Below, piece after piece: positions 46,878-55,454 of a DNA stretch of 64,000 nt. Position numbers and translations under genes: made by a program. Numbering within the stretch: position 1 is the stretch's first letter; the number at the start of each line of letters is the position of its first letter. The stretch is from JAHZKN01 sp965250205. GTDB taxonomy: Bacteria; Pseudomonadota; Alphaproteobacteria; Rhizobiales; Hyphomicrobiaceae. Location: contig CBDFNK010000009.1 of NCBI GenBank assembly GCA_965250205.1, forward strand, positions 1-64,000, read 5' to 3'. The notes below the pieces were generated by a model. That model did not search any database. It was not told the DNA's origin and saw only the letters and a list, made by a program, of their open reading frames with translations.

Positions 46878-48084
46878 GATGGCCTCCCGGCGCATTGGCG
46901 CGCGCCATTTGCGACTCGTTGTTGTGTGACGGATTACTCGGCGGCGGATCATCTTTGAAATTTCGCCAGACATGGCTCAGCAGCACATAGATCCACAGCG
47001 TCAGTGGCATGATCAGTTCAATCACACCGGTAAGCGCGGCGATTGGTATGAAGTGACCCATGTAAGCAAAGGTCGAAGACACACCGGCTTTGTTCGGAAA
47101 GGACGGTGGCGCGATCTTTTTTGCATTAATGGTCTCAAGGGCAGCGTGGATCGATGCTGCGTGACGGCGCAACAGCGCATTGACATTGCGCGTGGCTTCG
47201 GGCCGCCCTGAAATGGTGATCCCTTTTTCGAGCTCTTGTACGTATGCCTGAAGGAGCGTCACCGGCATGGCTTCTTTGAGCGCCGCGCTTTCCTGTTTTA
47301 TGGATGCATCAATCCGGCTCAAAAGCTGACGGCGCTTGGTTCGGCTCTCAACACTTTGTGTAAATGTCGTTTGGTATGTGCCAAGAAGGTGATTAAGCCG
47401 GGTCAGGTGATTAATCCTGGCTGCCTCACCGTTTTTAAGCTGTGCCGATATATCCGTCGCACGCACCGCAACCGGCTCTAAGGCCCGTGTGACCCGACCG
47501 CGTCCACCACGCCCCCGGCCTGACAAACAACTCTCAGCTTTTTCACATTTAAGATGGCGTTCAATGTCGGTAACAGCCGCATCGATTGCCGGTATTACGC
47601 GCACCGACCGGCCAGCCAGCTCATTGACCTGATCGATATAGCGCACCAAGGCTTGAGCATGGCTGCCAAGCTTTAAATCGTTGACCGGATCAATGGTCAG
47701 ACCTGCATAAGTCGATGCAAAAAGTCCACCGCCCACAAGAAGGATCGAGCCCACGCTGGCAACACCTGCCGTCAGGAACCCGCGCGCCGCTAGATCCGCA
47801 CCTTCATCGACCGCATAGCGGTTCACAATGTAAGAAACGAGCGCGGCACCTGCGGTAAAGACAATGATTTTAGACCAGCCTGTGAAACCATCCGGCTGAA
47901 TAAGATGCGGGGCAGACAAGCCGACCATGGCACCGGTCGCTATGGCAAAGCACGGCAGGGCATACTGTTTGATTTCGAATTTCTTTTTCTTGGGCAGACG
48001 CACAGGCGGCTTTTTGACATCCGTGATCGTGGCTTTCACGTCTTGTTCGTGATCAGAAAAATGCGGTGAAATACGGTTTGACAT
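46867..48084 (-). CDS. Multi-pass membrane protein with long soluble domain
   Basis: 405 residues from ATG 48084 (a second ATG at 48090 sits too close to the GAGG). A basic N-tail (LPKKKKFEIK) precedes three membrane helices (about 40-58, 70-90, 100-130); a long helical domain with two cysteines and a Gly/Arg-rich patch follows, then another hydrophobic segment pair near 350-380 and a Pro/Asn/His-rich tail. No family recognised. The layout would fit a scaffold of the transfer machine. Confidence 0.78.
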   Translation of the reverse strand: MSNRISPHFSDHEQDVKATITDVKKPPVRLPKKKKFEIKQYALPCFAIATGAMVGLSAPHLIQPDGFTGWSKIIVFTAGAALVSYIVNRYAVDEGADLAARGFLTAGVASVGSILLVGGGLFASTYAGLTIDPVNDLKLGSHAQALVRYIDQVNELAGRSVRVIPAIDAAVTDIERHLKCEKAESCLSGRGRGGRGRVTRALEPVAVRATDISAQLKNGEAARINHLTRLNHLLGTYQTTFTQSVESRTKRRQLLSRIDASIKQESAALKEAMPVTLLQAYVQELEKGITISGRPEATRNVNALLRRHAASIHAALETINAKKIAPPSFPNKAGVSSTFAYMGHFIPIAALTGVIELIMPLTLWIYVLLSHVWRNFKDDPPPSNPSHNNESQMARANAPGGHHVH

Positions 48085-48096
48085 GATCATCCTCGT

Positions 48097-48921
48097 TTAA
48101 GGCTTGTTGGCGTGGAGGCGTGCATCGCAAGGCACGCACTTGAGTTCAGCCGACGGTTTCGCCCAGGCATTCAGGCTGCAAGTCGGACAGGTGAATTTGA
48201 TGCGATCTTTGGGTTTGGCTGGCTGTGCCGGTGCGTTGGAAGCAGCGGGTAGCACGCCTGTGCCTTTTTCCTCTGCCGTCAGCCGGTCGCCCCAACGTAT
48301 GACGTAGCCACTTTTAATCAGCAGATTGGCTGTGACTTCAAACGGGCCGTCTTCAATAACGTAGTGCGCCACCCTGGCACCCGTGCGGGAGCCTCCCGCT
48401 TTGCCCGTATCAGAGGGCATGAGACCGATCTCTTCCATGCGATCTGCCCACACCGCGTCGTGATAACGCCCGCAAGGTTTTTGGGCTTTGGAATTTTGCG
48501 GGCCGCATTCCTCCCTCCACTGATGCGCCATTTCATGCACAAGCGTAGAGAGTGTCTCAATGTCACTCCGCTGTTTGAGGTAATAGGGGTTGAGAATGAT
48601 TTCATGCGCCAGATCACCCGATCTGTTTTGAAAACGGTTGGGACAAAACGCACCCAGCATTCCGGGTTTGCGCGCCAACGTAATCAAAGGTGTAGAAAGT
48701 CTGCCGCCGAACAGCTTGTCATTGAAATAAGTAAAAGCCGCCAGAAGGTCGGAGTAGGCCTCTTCGGTCGGATAGAGTTTTTGGGATCGTACGATTGCAT
48801 CTGTCTTTGGGCCCTCATCGCTACCCGAAGGATTTGCACCGGGATTTAAGCTTTTCTCCGGTTGGACCTGGTCGTGCAAAAGCAGGTGGGCATCTGTTGT
48901 TCTTTGTCTTTGTTCGCTCAC
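48097..48921 (-). CDS. SprT-like zinc metallopeptidase with C-terminal zinc ribbon
   Basis: 274 codons. The SprT-like core has YFNDKLFGGRLSTPLITL, the HExxH site LVHEMAHQWREECG near residue 128, and a downstream third ligand candidate (GRYHDAVWADRM). The tail carries a ribbon with CPTC and CVPC. SprT-like domains in mobile elements are known as accessory proteins; related eukaryotic Spartan proteins cut DNA-protein crosslinks, so removing a covalently bound relaxase is a tempting but untested role. First gene of the minus-strand operon. Confidence 0.88.
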   Translation of the reverse strand: MSEQRQRTTDAHLLLHDQVQPEKSLNPGANPSGSDEGPKTDAIVRSQKLYPTEEAYSDLLAAFTYFNDKLFGGRLSTPLITLARKPGMLGAFCPNRFQNRSGDLAHEIILNPYYLKQRSDIETLSTLVHEMAHQWREECGPQNSKAQKPCGRYHDAVWADRMEEIGLMPSDTGKAGGSRTGARVAHYVIEDGPFEVTANLLIKSGYVIRWGDRLTAEEKGTGVLPAASNAPAQPAKPKDRIKFTCPTCSLNAWAKPSAELKCVPCDARLHANKP

Positions 48922-49073
48922 GAGCGTCGGCCTTTTTGAGTTCAGGACTGTTTCAGGCTCTCAGAGCGAATGGGTTATGCTAGAAAAACCCACACCAACT
49001 TTTTGAAAACCACCCGCATGATTGCCGACCCTCTTGGGAGTTCCCATCAGAAGTTTATAAGAAGTGATATTTG

Positions 49074-50067
49074 ATGAGTTTGGACGATCCGCGCAGCTAC
49101 CAGCGTTACGAAGAGAATGTTGACGCTGTTGGCCTTCGCTTAGAATTTGCAGGCAACATCGAGCGGTTGCAGGATGATATGCGTCGCATAAAAGAAGAGA
49201 TCAGCTATCAGGCATTTGCCGATTTAATTCCGCGCCTTGTTGCAGAGTACGCGCCTGCTTACCCAACCGGCGGGGATATCTCTTCTCAGGAATCTCTATG
49301 ATTTCCTGAAGCTCAAATCACCCAGCGTTCCGGGGCAAAAGCGCAGGCTCGCCTTTCATGCCTTCATGATGATTGTCGATCAGGCTTACCGCGAGAAATG
49401 GGATCATACCCATTTTTGTTCGCCGCGCGGGTCAGACACTTGTTGAATTCCTCGCTACCGACAGGAAGGCTGATCCTTACGCCCACGCTGTCAATTTGCA
49501 GGGCTCGGTCGGTCTCTACGCCTATCAACTGGATGCCCTTGTTAATCCCGGAGATCGCAAGCCGGGATTTGAACAACGCTGTTTGCTTTTAAGTCAGGCT
49601 ACCGACCTGCCGTTCCTGCTGGCCTATGATTTTGATATTGTCCGACACCCCGAGCCTGAAAACCCCCGAAGGTGAACTCTTTACCCCACAGCAACTGAGC
49701 TATTTGCGCGACAGTTGGGATCTGGATGCGCGGATCGGATTTTATGTGCCCAAACGCTCTCCCCGGCGAAGGCGTGTTGTTACTCAACAGCTTTAAGTGG
49801 GACTGGCCGACCATCTACGGATCGATTTTGAAATATCAGGGCGAGCCGCTTGTTGATTACAATGCACCTGATGTGACTGACATCATGCTCACTGATGTCA
49901 ACTCCTTCATCAATATAGAACGCGCTGAACCCAGTTATATTGCGACCGACTATGAAGTGCCTGATGAGCGCAAACTCATTGCCATGCGCCGATCAGTGGA
50001 TAAAGAAAAGTTGGGGGCAGTTTCTGCCGTATTGGACAGGCGTTTTGATTGGGGAGGTGATCTATGA
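49074..50067 (+). pseudogene. Unrecognised protein, about 330 residues when frameshifts are repaired
   Basis: Starts at ATG 49074 (a TTG is adjacent at 49071). Four or so frame shifts break it: near 49275, 49418, 49650 and 49760. Joining the frames gives one continuous, well-formed protein: helical start (RSYQRYEENVDAVGLRLEF), a middle with LRNLYDFLKL and DRKADPYAHAVNLQG, then PEGELFTPQQLSYLRD, IGFYVPKRS and a C-terminal part to DRRFDWGGDL. I do not recognise the family. The stop overlaps the start of the ankyrin gene (ATGA), so the two form a unit. Confidence 0.6.
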
Positions 50068-50445
50068 GCAGACTGGTCACCCAGATAAAACCAAAAGAAA
50101 AAAGACGGCAATACGATATTCACTATGGTGCCGACATCAATGACATTGACGAAATTGCAGGCGCGCTGCGCGAAGACTTTAACGTGCTCAACGAACAAGA
50201 ACCACTCACCGGAAAAACTGCTCTCATTGTTTCGGCGGCTGATGGTAATTATCTTGCGCTAACATTTCCTGCTTGTCACGCACAAGGCCGATCCCTTCAT
50301 CAAAGATAAGAAGGACTGGCAGGCGCTTGACTATGCCCGCGCTATCGGACATCAGGGCTGTCGACAACTATTGCTCGAACATATGTTTCCGGACCTGAAC
50401 GATGACACCGGGTCGCCGGATGTTGTTCGGTTGCGGCCACGATGA
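50064..50445 (+). pseudogene. Ankyrin-repeat protein, one frameshift
   Basis: Starts at ATG 50064 within the upstream stop (ATGA). After correction of one extra base near 50267 it reads about 126 residues with at least two ankyrin-type units: GKTALIVSAADGNYLALTFLL and then KADPFIKDKKDWQALDYARA followed by GHQGCRQLLLEHMF. It ends with PDLNDDTGSPDVV at 50445. Two additional decayed copies of its 3' end follow (51482-51534 and 52875-53095). Ankyrin proteins in such pairs are often partners or immunity proteins; here that is inference. Confidence 0.65.
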
Positions 50446-50479
50446 GATGTGAAGCCGTCGCAATTTGTTGTTCAGGGCT

Positions 50480-50629
50480 GAATGCCTGAACGCGCATTGG
50501 TCCATCAACCTTGACGACGCGCACTCAAAGATGGAGAAATGGCGTGAAGACTACAACACTGTTCGTCCGCACTCTGCGATTGGCAATAAAGCGCCAGCGG
50601 ACTTTGATGAATTACTCATCCGGGGCTAG
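50480..50629 (+). pseudogene. IS3-family transposase remnant (C-terminal 49 residues)
   Basis: The open stretch reads ECLNAHWSINLDDAHSKMEK and then YNTVRPHSAIGNKAPADF, the characteristic end of IS3-family OrfB (IS407-like), to TAG 50627-50629. Nothing of the catalytic DDE part remains upstream. It begins 35 bases after the ankyrin gene stop. Confidence 0.88.
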
Positions 50630-50640
50630 CCCCGGATGAG
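50615..50640. repeat. Perfect 26-bp palindrome at the transposase stop
   Basis: CTCATCCGGGGC, TA, GCCCCGGATGAG: 12-bp arms that spell the last codons and stop of the IS3 remnant. It would form a strong hairpin on either strand. No T tract follows. Confidence 0.9.
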
Positions 50641-50726
50641 CACCGACAAGAGAATTTTATTACGCTCGGTGGTCCAACGTTGGGGAGCGCTTCGACCGTA
50701 CCAGAAAATCTACATCAAAGTGGTAC

Positions 50727-51152
50727 ATGAAATTGGGGCTAGACAATATGTCAATTGAATCAATATTCCAGAAACATCGGTATAGAGTGGTATTCGTGGG
50801 GGAAAATATTTTGATCGCAGATGGATATGAAGCAGATACAGTTATTGTGAGATGTTCAGAATGTGTATTTAAATATTCCTCTGACGGTTGTTATATCTAC
50901 AAGGAAAAAGGCTGGTCAGACCGTGACATAGATAAGCACAAAAGCGCACTGGTCCCACAAACCCTTGTTCGTACTTTTTGTGGGATGGTTGTGATGAGAG
51001 CTCATCCATTCGAGAAAAAAGTAAAAGAGATCGGAAGTGAATATTATTCACCACCAAAGCCAAGCTCACAAGATATGAAAAAATCGGATTCTAGTGGTCT
51101 TATTTGGATTGGTCTCATTGCTGTTGTTCTATACTTGGTGTTTGGTGGCTAA
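50727..51152 (+). CDS. Unknown tail-anchored protein
   Basis: 141 codons (134 from ATG 50748). A Cys-bearing soluble domain (VIVRCSECVFKYSSDGCYIYK) and a single C-terminal helix SSGLIWIGLIAVVLYLVFGG, so it is probably tail-anchored in the inner membrane. AT-richer than the surrounding genes, which suggests separate transfer. No family recognised, and no neighbour on the same transcript. Confidence 0.6.
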   Translation: MKLGLDNMSIESIFQKHRYRVVFVGENILIADGYEADTVIVRCSECVFKYSSDGCYIYKEKGWSDRDIDKHKSALVPQTLVRTFCGMVVMRAHPFEKKVKEIGSEYYSPPKPSSQDMKKSDSSGLIWIGLIAVVLYLVFGG

Positions 51153-51255
51153 AAACTCTATTTCACCAGGCAGGCTGCATATGGAGAGTAGTGATTTTTT
51201 CAGTCAAATTGCTCGGTTTTACATTCGACTAAAATTTAAAATGAGGTGACAACCA

Positions 51256-51404
51256 ATGGCAGAATTAGAATGTGCGGTAGCTGTAATCGTGCTCAAGAAG
51301 GGGGCGAGACGTGCGTTATCTGCGGTAAACGAACCATCTCTTTTGATGACGCGAAAGAAAATATCAAGGAAGCAACTGCCCGGTGGAAGAAAATATATGG
51401 GTAG
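51256..51404 (+). pseudogene. Small zinc-ribbon protein, frame shifted near the start
   Basis: ATG 51256 starts MAELE. A single-base change just after it (near 51270) is needed to enter the frame CGSCNRAQEGGETCVICGKR, a clear C4 zinc ribbon, followed by a helical tail to TAG 51402-51404. About 48 residues when repaired. The alternative frame from the same ATG has no structure. Confidence 0.5.
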
Positions 51405-51481
51405 GTATGTCTTCCGTCAGCGATTGTGAGACATTTTGATACGAATCAGGATTGGAGGATTTTGAGTCATCTTCGCTCCTT

Positions 51482-51534
51482 CCGGATTTGAACGATGACA
51501 CCGGGTCACCGGACGTTGTGCGGCGGCGGCCCTA
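51482..51534 (+). pseudogene. Orphan fragment of the ankyrin gene 3' end (second copy)
   Basis: It repeats, with a few substitutions, the last 50 bases of the ankyrin gene (CCGGATTTGAACGATGACAC and following), encoding PDLNDDTGSPDVV to a TAA. Nothing of the upstream ankyrin repeat remains. Confidence 0.85.
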
Positions 51535-51598
51535 AGAGCGACAGATATCAATCACTGGAAAAAGAGCGAGCAATTGAGGTATAGAAGTTCTTTTATAA

Positions 51599-51622
51599 CT
51601 CACTAAAATGGTATATAGTGAG
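51599..51622. promoter_or_regulatory. Palindrome upstream of the Fic gene (possible operator)
   Basis: CTCACTA (51599-51605) and TAGTGAG (51616-51622) form a perfect 7-bp dyad with a 10-base spacer, 25 bases before the Fic start codon. A self-acting operator is plausible, because the Fic protein ends in a winged-helix-like domain. Confidence 0.45.
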
Positions 51623-51646
51623 CTATAGAAAGGCACTCTATCGCTC

Positions 51647-52770
51647 ATGATATGGAACTGGCAACAATCGGATTGGCCCGACTTTACGCATGATATGTCA
51701 GCATTGACGGCGCTTGAAGATCGCTTTTTACATCGCGCCGGAATTCTGCTCGGCACGCTCAAGCACATCAATGATGCAGAACAATCTGAGCTCGTGTTGA
51801 TCTGATCAGTATCGAGGCGCTCAAAACTTCGGAGATTGAAGGTGAGATCTTAAACCGCGACTCCGTTCAATCCTCAATTCGCCGCAACTTCGGACTTGAT
51901 ACCGACAAACCGCCGCGTGCTGCCTGCTGAACGCGGTATCGCCGATATGATGGTTGATCTCCATCATACGTTCGATAACGCTTGTCTCACGCTAAGCTTT
52001 TTGCATGGCATAAAATGCTAGCTGCAGGTCGAAGCGACCTAAATGACATCGGACGCTACCGCACCCATTCAAGCCCCATGCAAGTGGTCTCCGGTGCATC
52101 CATGACCCAAAAGTTCATTTCGAAGCGCCACCGTCTAACACCATGAAACCGGAAATGAAACGCTTCCTGCAATGGTTTAACGACACAGCACCTGGGGCTA
52201 AGAAATCCTTACCACTGCTCACCCGCGCCGGCATCGCGCATCTTTATTTTGTGTGCATTCATCCTTTTGAGGATGGCAATGGCCGCATCGGCCGCGCCAT
52301 TGCAGGAAAAAGCTCTGTCGCAAGGTCTTGATCAACCGGCCTTGCTGGCGCTTTCGCACACGATTGAGAAAAACCGCAAAGTCTATTACCGCAACCTAGA
52401 AGCCAACAACAAGGACTTGGAAATCACCCGACTGGCTCATCTATTTGCTGAAAACGTTTTGGAGGCACAGGCCTATGCGCAAAGCTCATTGAGTTTTTAA
52501 TTGCTAAGGTCAAACTCTATGATCGCTTACGCGGACACTTAAACCCACGTCAGGACAAGGCACTCACCCGTATGTTCCGCGAAGGGCCCGATGGCTTCAA
52601 AGGCGGGCTCAGTGCTGAGAATTATATTCGTATTACCGGGACATCGCGCGCCACCGCAACGCGGGACTTGCAGGATCTCGTTGACAAAAGGCGCTTTGAA
52701 CCGAACAGGCGAACGACGGCACACACGATACGGGTTGCCGATGACAGAGCCGGACAATAGCGAACGGTGA
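51647..52770 (+). pseudogene. Fic-family protein with DUF4172 N-terminus, frame broken repeatedly
   Basis: Fic proteins transfer AMP or other nucleotide parts to target hydroxyls. Starts at ATG 51647 (MIWNWQQSDWPDFTHD, the DUF4172 start). Frame changes fall near 51802, 51910, 51990, 52020, 52105, 52310, 52485 and 52690. The active loop HPFEDGNGRIGRAIA is intact, as is the C-terminal winged helix (ITGTSRATATRDLQDLVDKGAL). The likely inhibitory motif is SEIEGE. It is either decayed or hit by the same kind of sequence error as purF. Confidence 0.8.
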
Positions 52771-52874
52771 TCGTTGAGTTTTTTAGCTCCGCGCATGCGT
52801 TTTTCATGAGTACACCGCGATCACAGGCATTTTTCATGAACGGCATCTTTTTTTCATGGACTAATTGGGCAAGA

Positions 52875-53095
52875 CTTCCCACCGGAAATCGGCGCCTATC
52901 ATCGCTGCCTCAGCTAATAAATTTCTCGCACCTGATTTTTGCTTGTTACGCAATAGGCCTATCCGTTCATAAAAGACAAGAAGGGTTGGCAGGCTCTTGA
53001 TTATGCCTGTGCCATAGCACATCAGGGCTGTCGGCAACTCTTATTAGAACATATGTTTCCGATCTAAACGATGACACTGGATCGCCGGATGTTAT
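52875..53095 (+). pseudogene. Third, decayed copy of the ankyrin gene 3' end
   Basis: Homologous to 50205-50430 over about 220 bases: CACCGGAAA, GACAAGAAGG, TGGCAGGC, CATCAGGGCTGTCG, GAACATATGTTTCC and GATGACACTGGATCGCC occur in the same order, with frame-breaking changes. It is more diverged than the 51482 copy. Confidence 0.8.
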
Positions 53096-53237
53096 GCCAT
53101 TTAATATTCGATAAGAAACTTCGCACCGGCTGGTTCAACATTGATGGTAAACCTCAAACGCTACACAAAGCAACGAGTCTGCTTGTCCATTGGCAACAGA
53201 CGTCAAATACGGCACCTGCCAATGAGTCCTTAGGGCC

Positions 53238-54888
53238 GAGGCTGTGTGGAAACGCATTTGATTGCGTGCTTTGAGCCTCTGCTTTGCTGTCTTTGGCGTT
53301 TTGCTATTCCAAGGCCGTGATTTGTCCCAAAGGGGTTTCTGTTCGACCGAATAAGGGCTGTGGTGGCGCGTACTGGCTAATAATTAGTGTTGCTCTGCCC
53401 GACTACGCCTTCAGGGCTGTCATCAGTGGACCGATACCGATAATTTTGAGAACGCGTTTGAAGTTATAGGCCAAGACATGGAGGCTCATCTCAGTGGCGA
53501 CCTTTTCTCGTGTTCGGGTCAGGAAATGGGTGTACCCCATCCAGGCCTTCAATGTCCCAAAGGGGTGCTCAACTGTTGCTCTTCGGACCTGCATAGCATC
53601 GGGTTTTTCTTCCAACCTACGCTCGATATCATCCAATACATCCTCATGCTCCCAACGTCGGATACGGCGCAGTTTCTCCGTCGTGCAGCGCGATTTGAGA
53701 TGGCAATTCGGACAGGCTGTCAAATGCCGGTAGAAGTTGACGTCGCTTTGGCGATCTGACCGATGAGCGCCCTTGGTTAGAATTTGGCCAGCCGGGCAAA
53801 CATAAACATTGTTCTTGGCGTCGTAGATAAAGTCCTGCTTGATGAATAACCCTCGTTTGGTGCCGCTCGATGTGAGTGGCTTGGGCACATAAGTTATGAT
53901 GTCATGATTGGCACACTCAAATAGTTGTTCACCACCATAATACCCCCGATCTGCAACAACAGTGATTTCCTTGCTCCCAACTGCCAGGCGCGCTTTATTG
54001 GCCATCTTCACCAATTGCCCTCGATCACTGCCAGATGATGTTACCTCATGCGCAACGATCAGGTGATGTTCAACATCAACAGCTGTCTGTACGTTGTAAC
54101 CGACAATGCCTCCGCCTCGGTGCCTCATGGAACGTGCGTCGGGGTCAGTCAACGATACCTGAGCATCGGGTGCTTTTTGCACCTCGGCATCGATGGCATT
54201 CAATTCTATCATCTGCTCCCTGAGTTTAACGATGCGTTCCTGCAGTCGAGTAATCTTGGCTGCTGGTAAGGCAGGCTCGTTGCGGTCAGCAGCATCCAAC
54301 TTAGAAAGGTAACGCTCAATGCTAGCTTCAATGTCTGCCATACGTCGCTTCATCTTGGCGGGTGTGAAGTTCCTGTCTCTATTGTTGACGGCTTTGAACT
54401 TGCTGCCATCAATTGCAACAACATTGCCGTCGAGCAGCCCAACCTGACGACACAGTATGACGAATTGGCTGCATACCTTTCGGATCGCCTTGCTGTTATC
54501 ACGTCGAAAGTCGGCAATTGTTTTGAAGTCCGGCGCAAGACGACCGGTCAGCCATATGACTTCAACATTGCGACCAGCCTCCAATTCCAAACGGCGGCTC
54601 GACTGGACCCGATTGAGATAACCGTAAACATAAATCTTCAGCAGAACCGATGGATGATAGCCGGGTCTTCCCGTCGCTGCCGCCTCGCCGAAACCGAGGT
54701 CGACCAAATCAAGCGCATCAACAAATGCATCAACAGCACGAACTGGATTATCTTCACTTATAAAGTCTTCAAGATGGTCCGGGAACAAAAGCCCTTGTGC
54801 CCGATCATCACCTTCAATGAAACGCTTCATGCCGAACCTCCTGCTAATGCATCAACATTAACAGATCAGAGCGTTTCCACACAGCCTC
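53238..54888 (-). mobile_element. Complete IS1182-family insertion sequence
   Basis: A 1651-bp element with 18-bp perfect terminal inverted repeats (GAGGCTGTGTGGAAACGC at the left, its complement at 54871-54888). Both ends are flanked by GGCC (53234-53237, 54889-54892), read as a 4-bp palindromic target duplication, which fits this family. One transposase gene fills it. Confidence 0.9.
53403..54830 (-). CDS. IS1182-family transposase
   Basis: 475 codons, intact. N-terminal DUF772-like domain (LKIYVYGYLNRVQSSRRLE), the DDE residues in VVAIDGSKFKAVNNRD, VVADRGYYGGEQL and EHPFGTLKAWMG, with an inserted Cys cluster (CPNCHLKSRC). Located centrally between good inverted repeats, so the element may still be active. 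Confidence 0.95.
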   Translation of the reverse strand: MKRFIEGDDRAQGLLFPDHLEDFISEDNPVRAVDAFVDALDLVDLGFGEAAATGRPGYHPSVLLKIYVYGYLNRVQSSRRLELEAGRNVEVIWLTGRLAPDFKTIADFRRDNSKAIRKVCSQFVILCRQVGLLDGNVVAIDGSKFKAVNNRDRNFTPAKMKRRMADIEASIERYLSKLDAADRNEPALPAAKITRLQERIVKLREQMIELNAIDAEVQKAPDAQVSLTDPDARSMRHRGGGIVGYNVQTAVDVEHHLIVAHEVTSSGSDRGQLVKMANKARLAVGSKEITVVADRGYYGGEQLFECANHDIITYVPKPLTSSGTKRGLFIKQDFIYDAKNNVYVCPAGQILTKGAHRSDRQSDVNFYRHLTACPNCHLKSRCTTEKLRRIRRWEHEDVLDDIERRLEEKPDAMQVRRATVEHPFGTLKAWMGYTHFLTRTREKVATEMSLHVLAYNFKRVLKIIGIGPLMTALKA

Positions 54889-54964
54889 GGCCATGGGCGG
54901 ACATCTTGCTACCCACGAGGGGCGGCAATGCCGTGGTAGGACAGTGACGGATCTCACACTCCGA

Positions 54965-55454
54965 CTAAATTCTTTTCAGCATCGCATACTGGAATTGATC
55001 TGCGATCATTGCCAGAAGTGAAGACGCAAAATTGATGTGAGCCTCGACGTCCATTGTCTCCAGGTCTGGAGAGTCCCCATGGGCCACCGCGTGCCGCCAA
55101 CCGACCAGTTCCTTGTCCAGTCGGATACGGACCTTTTGCATCCTAGAGAGATCGAAATTGAGAATGGCGTAGTTCTCCGACAGTCTGGCAAAGTCCAGAT
55201 TAGAACGGGCCTCGACAACGTTTCCATTGACCGCGTCGAACTTGCAGTCGATTAGGGTTTCCAGTTTTTTGACAAAGGCTTGCCGCGACTCGAGTGAATG
55301 GTTTCCGGTCGTTAGTCCACCGGAACAATCGTTGAAAGTCCGGAAGTATATTCAGCTCTTTGGAAGTGTACATATTGCTCACTTCCCCAATCGTGATTTG
55401 GACGGTATCGGTATTTACCGCGCGCTTTGCGGCATCGATTTCTTGTTTGAGCAT
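54965..55454 (-). pseudogene. Deletion chimera: DUF262 N-terminus joined to HEPN nuclease C-terminus
   Basis: From ATG 55454 the frame gives about 45 residues matching the start of DUF262 proteins (VQITIGEVSNMYTSKELNIL, then PDFQRLFRW). Near 55320 the sense passes to the +1 frame, which carries the end of a MAE_28990/MAE_18760-type HEPN protein: KKLETLIDCKFDAVNGNV, EARSNLDF, DKELVGWRHAVAHGDSPD with the R-4x-H motif, and a tail to TAG 54965. DUF262 and this HEPN type are known as adjacent genes in defence loci. Here one deletion seems to have removed the middle of the pair. Confidence 0.65.

Larger units (their letters stand above)
53071..54947 (+). pseudogene. Small ORF split by the IS1182-type element
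   Basis: The frame running into the IS from the left (53071-53237, ending NTAPANESLGP) continues exactly in frame on the right (54893-54947, WADILLPTRGGNAVVGQ) once the element and one GGCC are removed. This gives up to 73 codons; the first few overlap the ankyrin 3' copy, so the true start is uncertain. No family recognised. Confidence 0.55.

Noticed and set aside
51532..51771. 79-codon minus-strand frame
   Set aside because: Antisense to the start of the Fic gene; no signals of its own.
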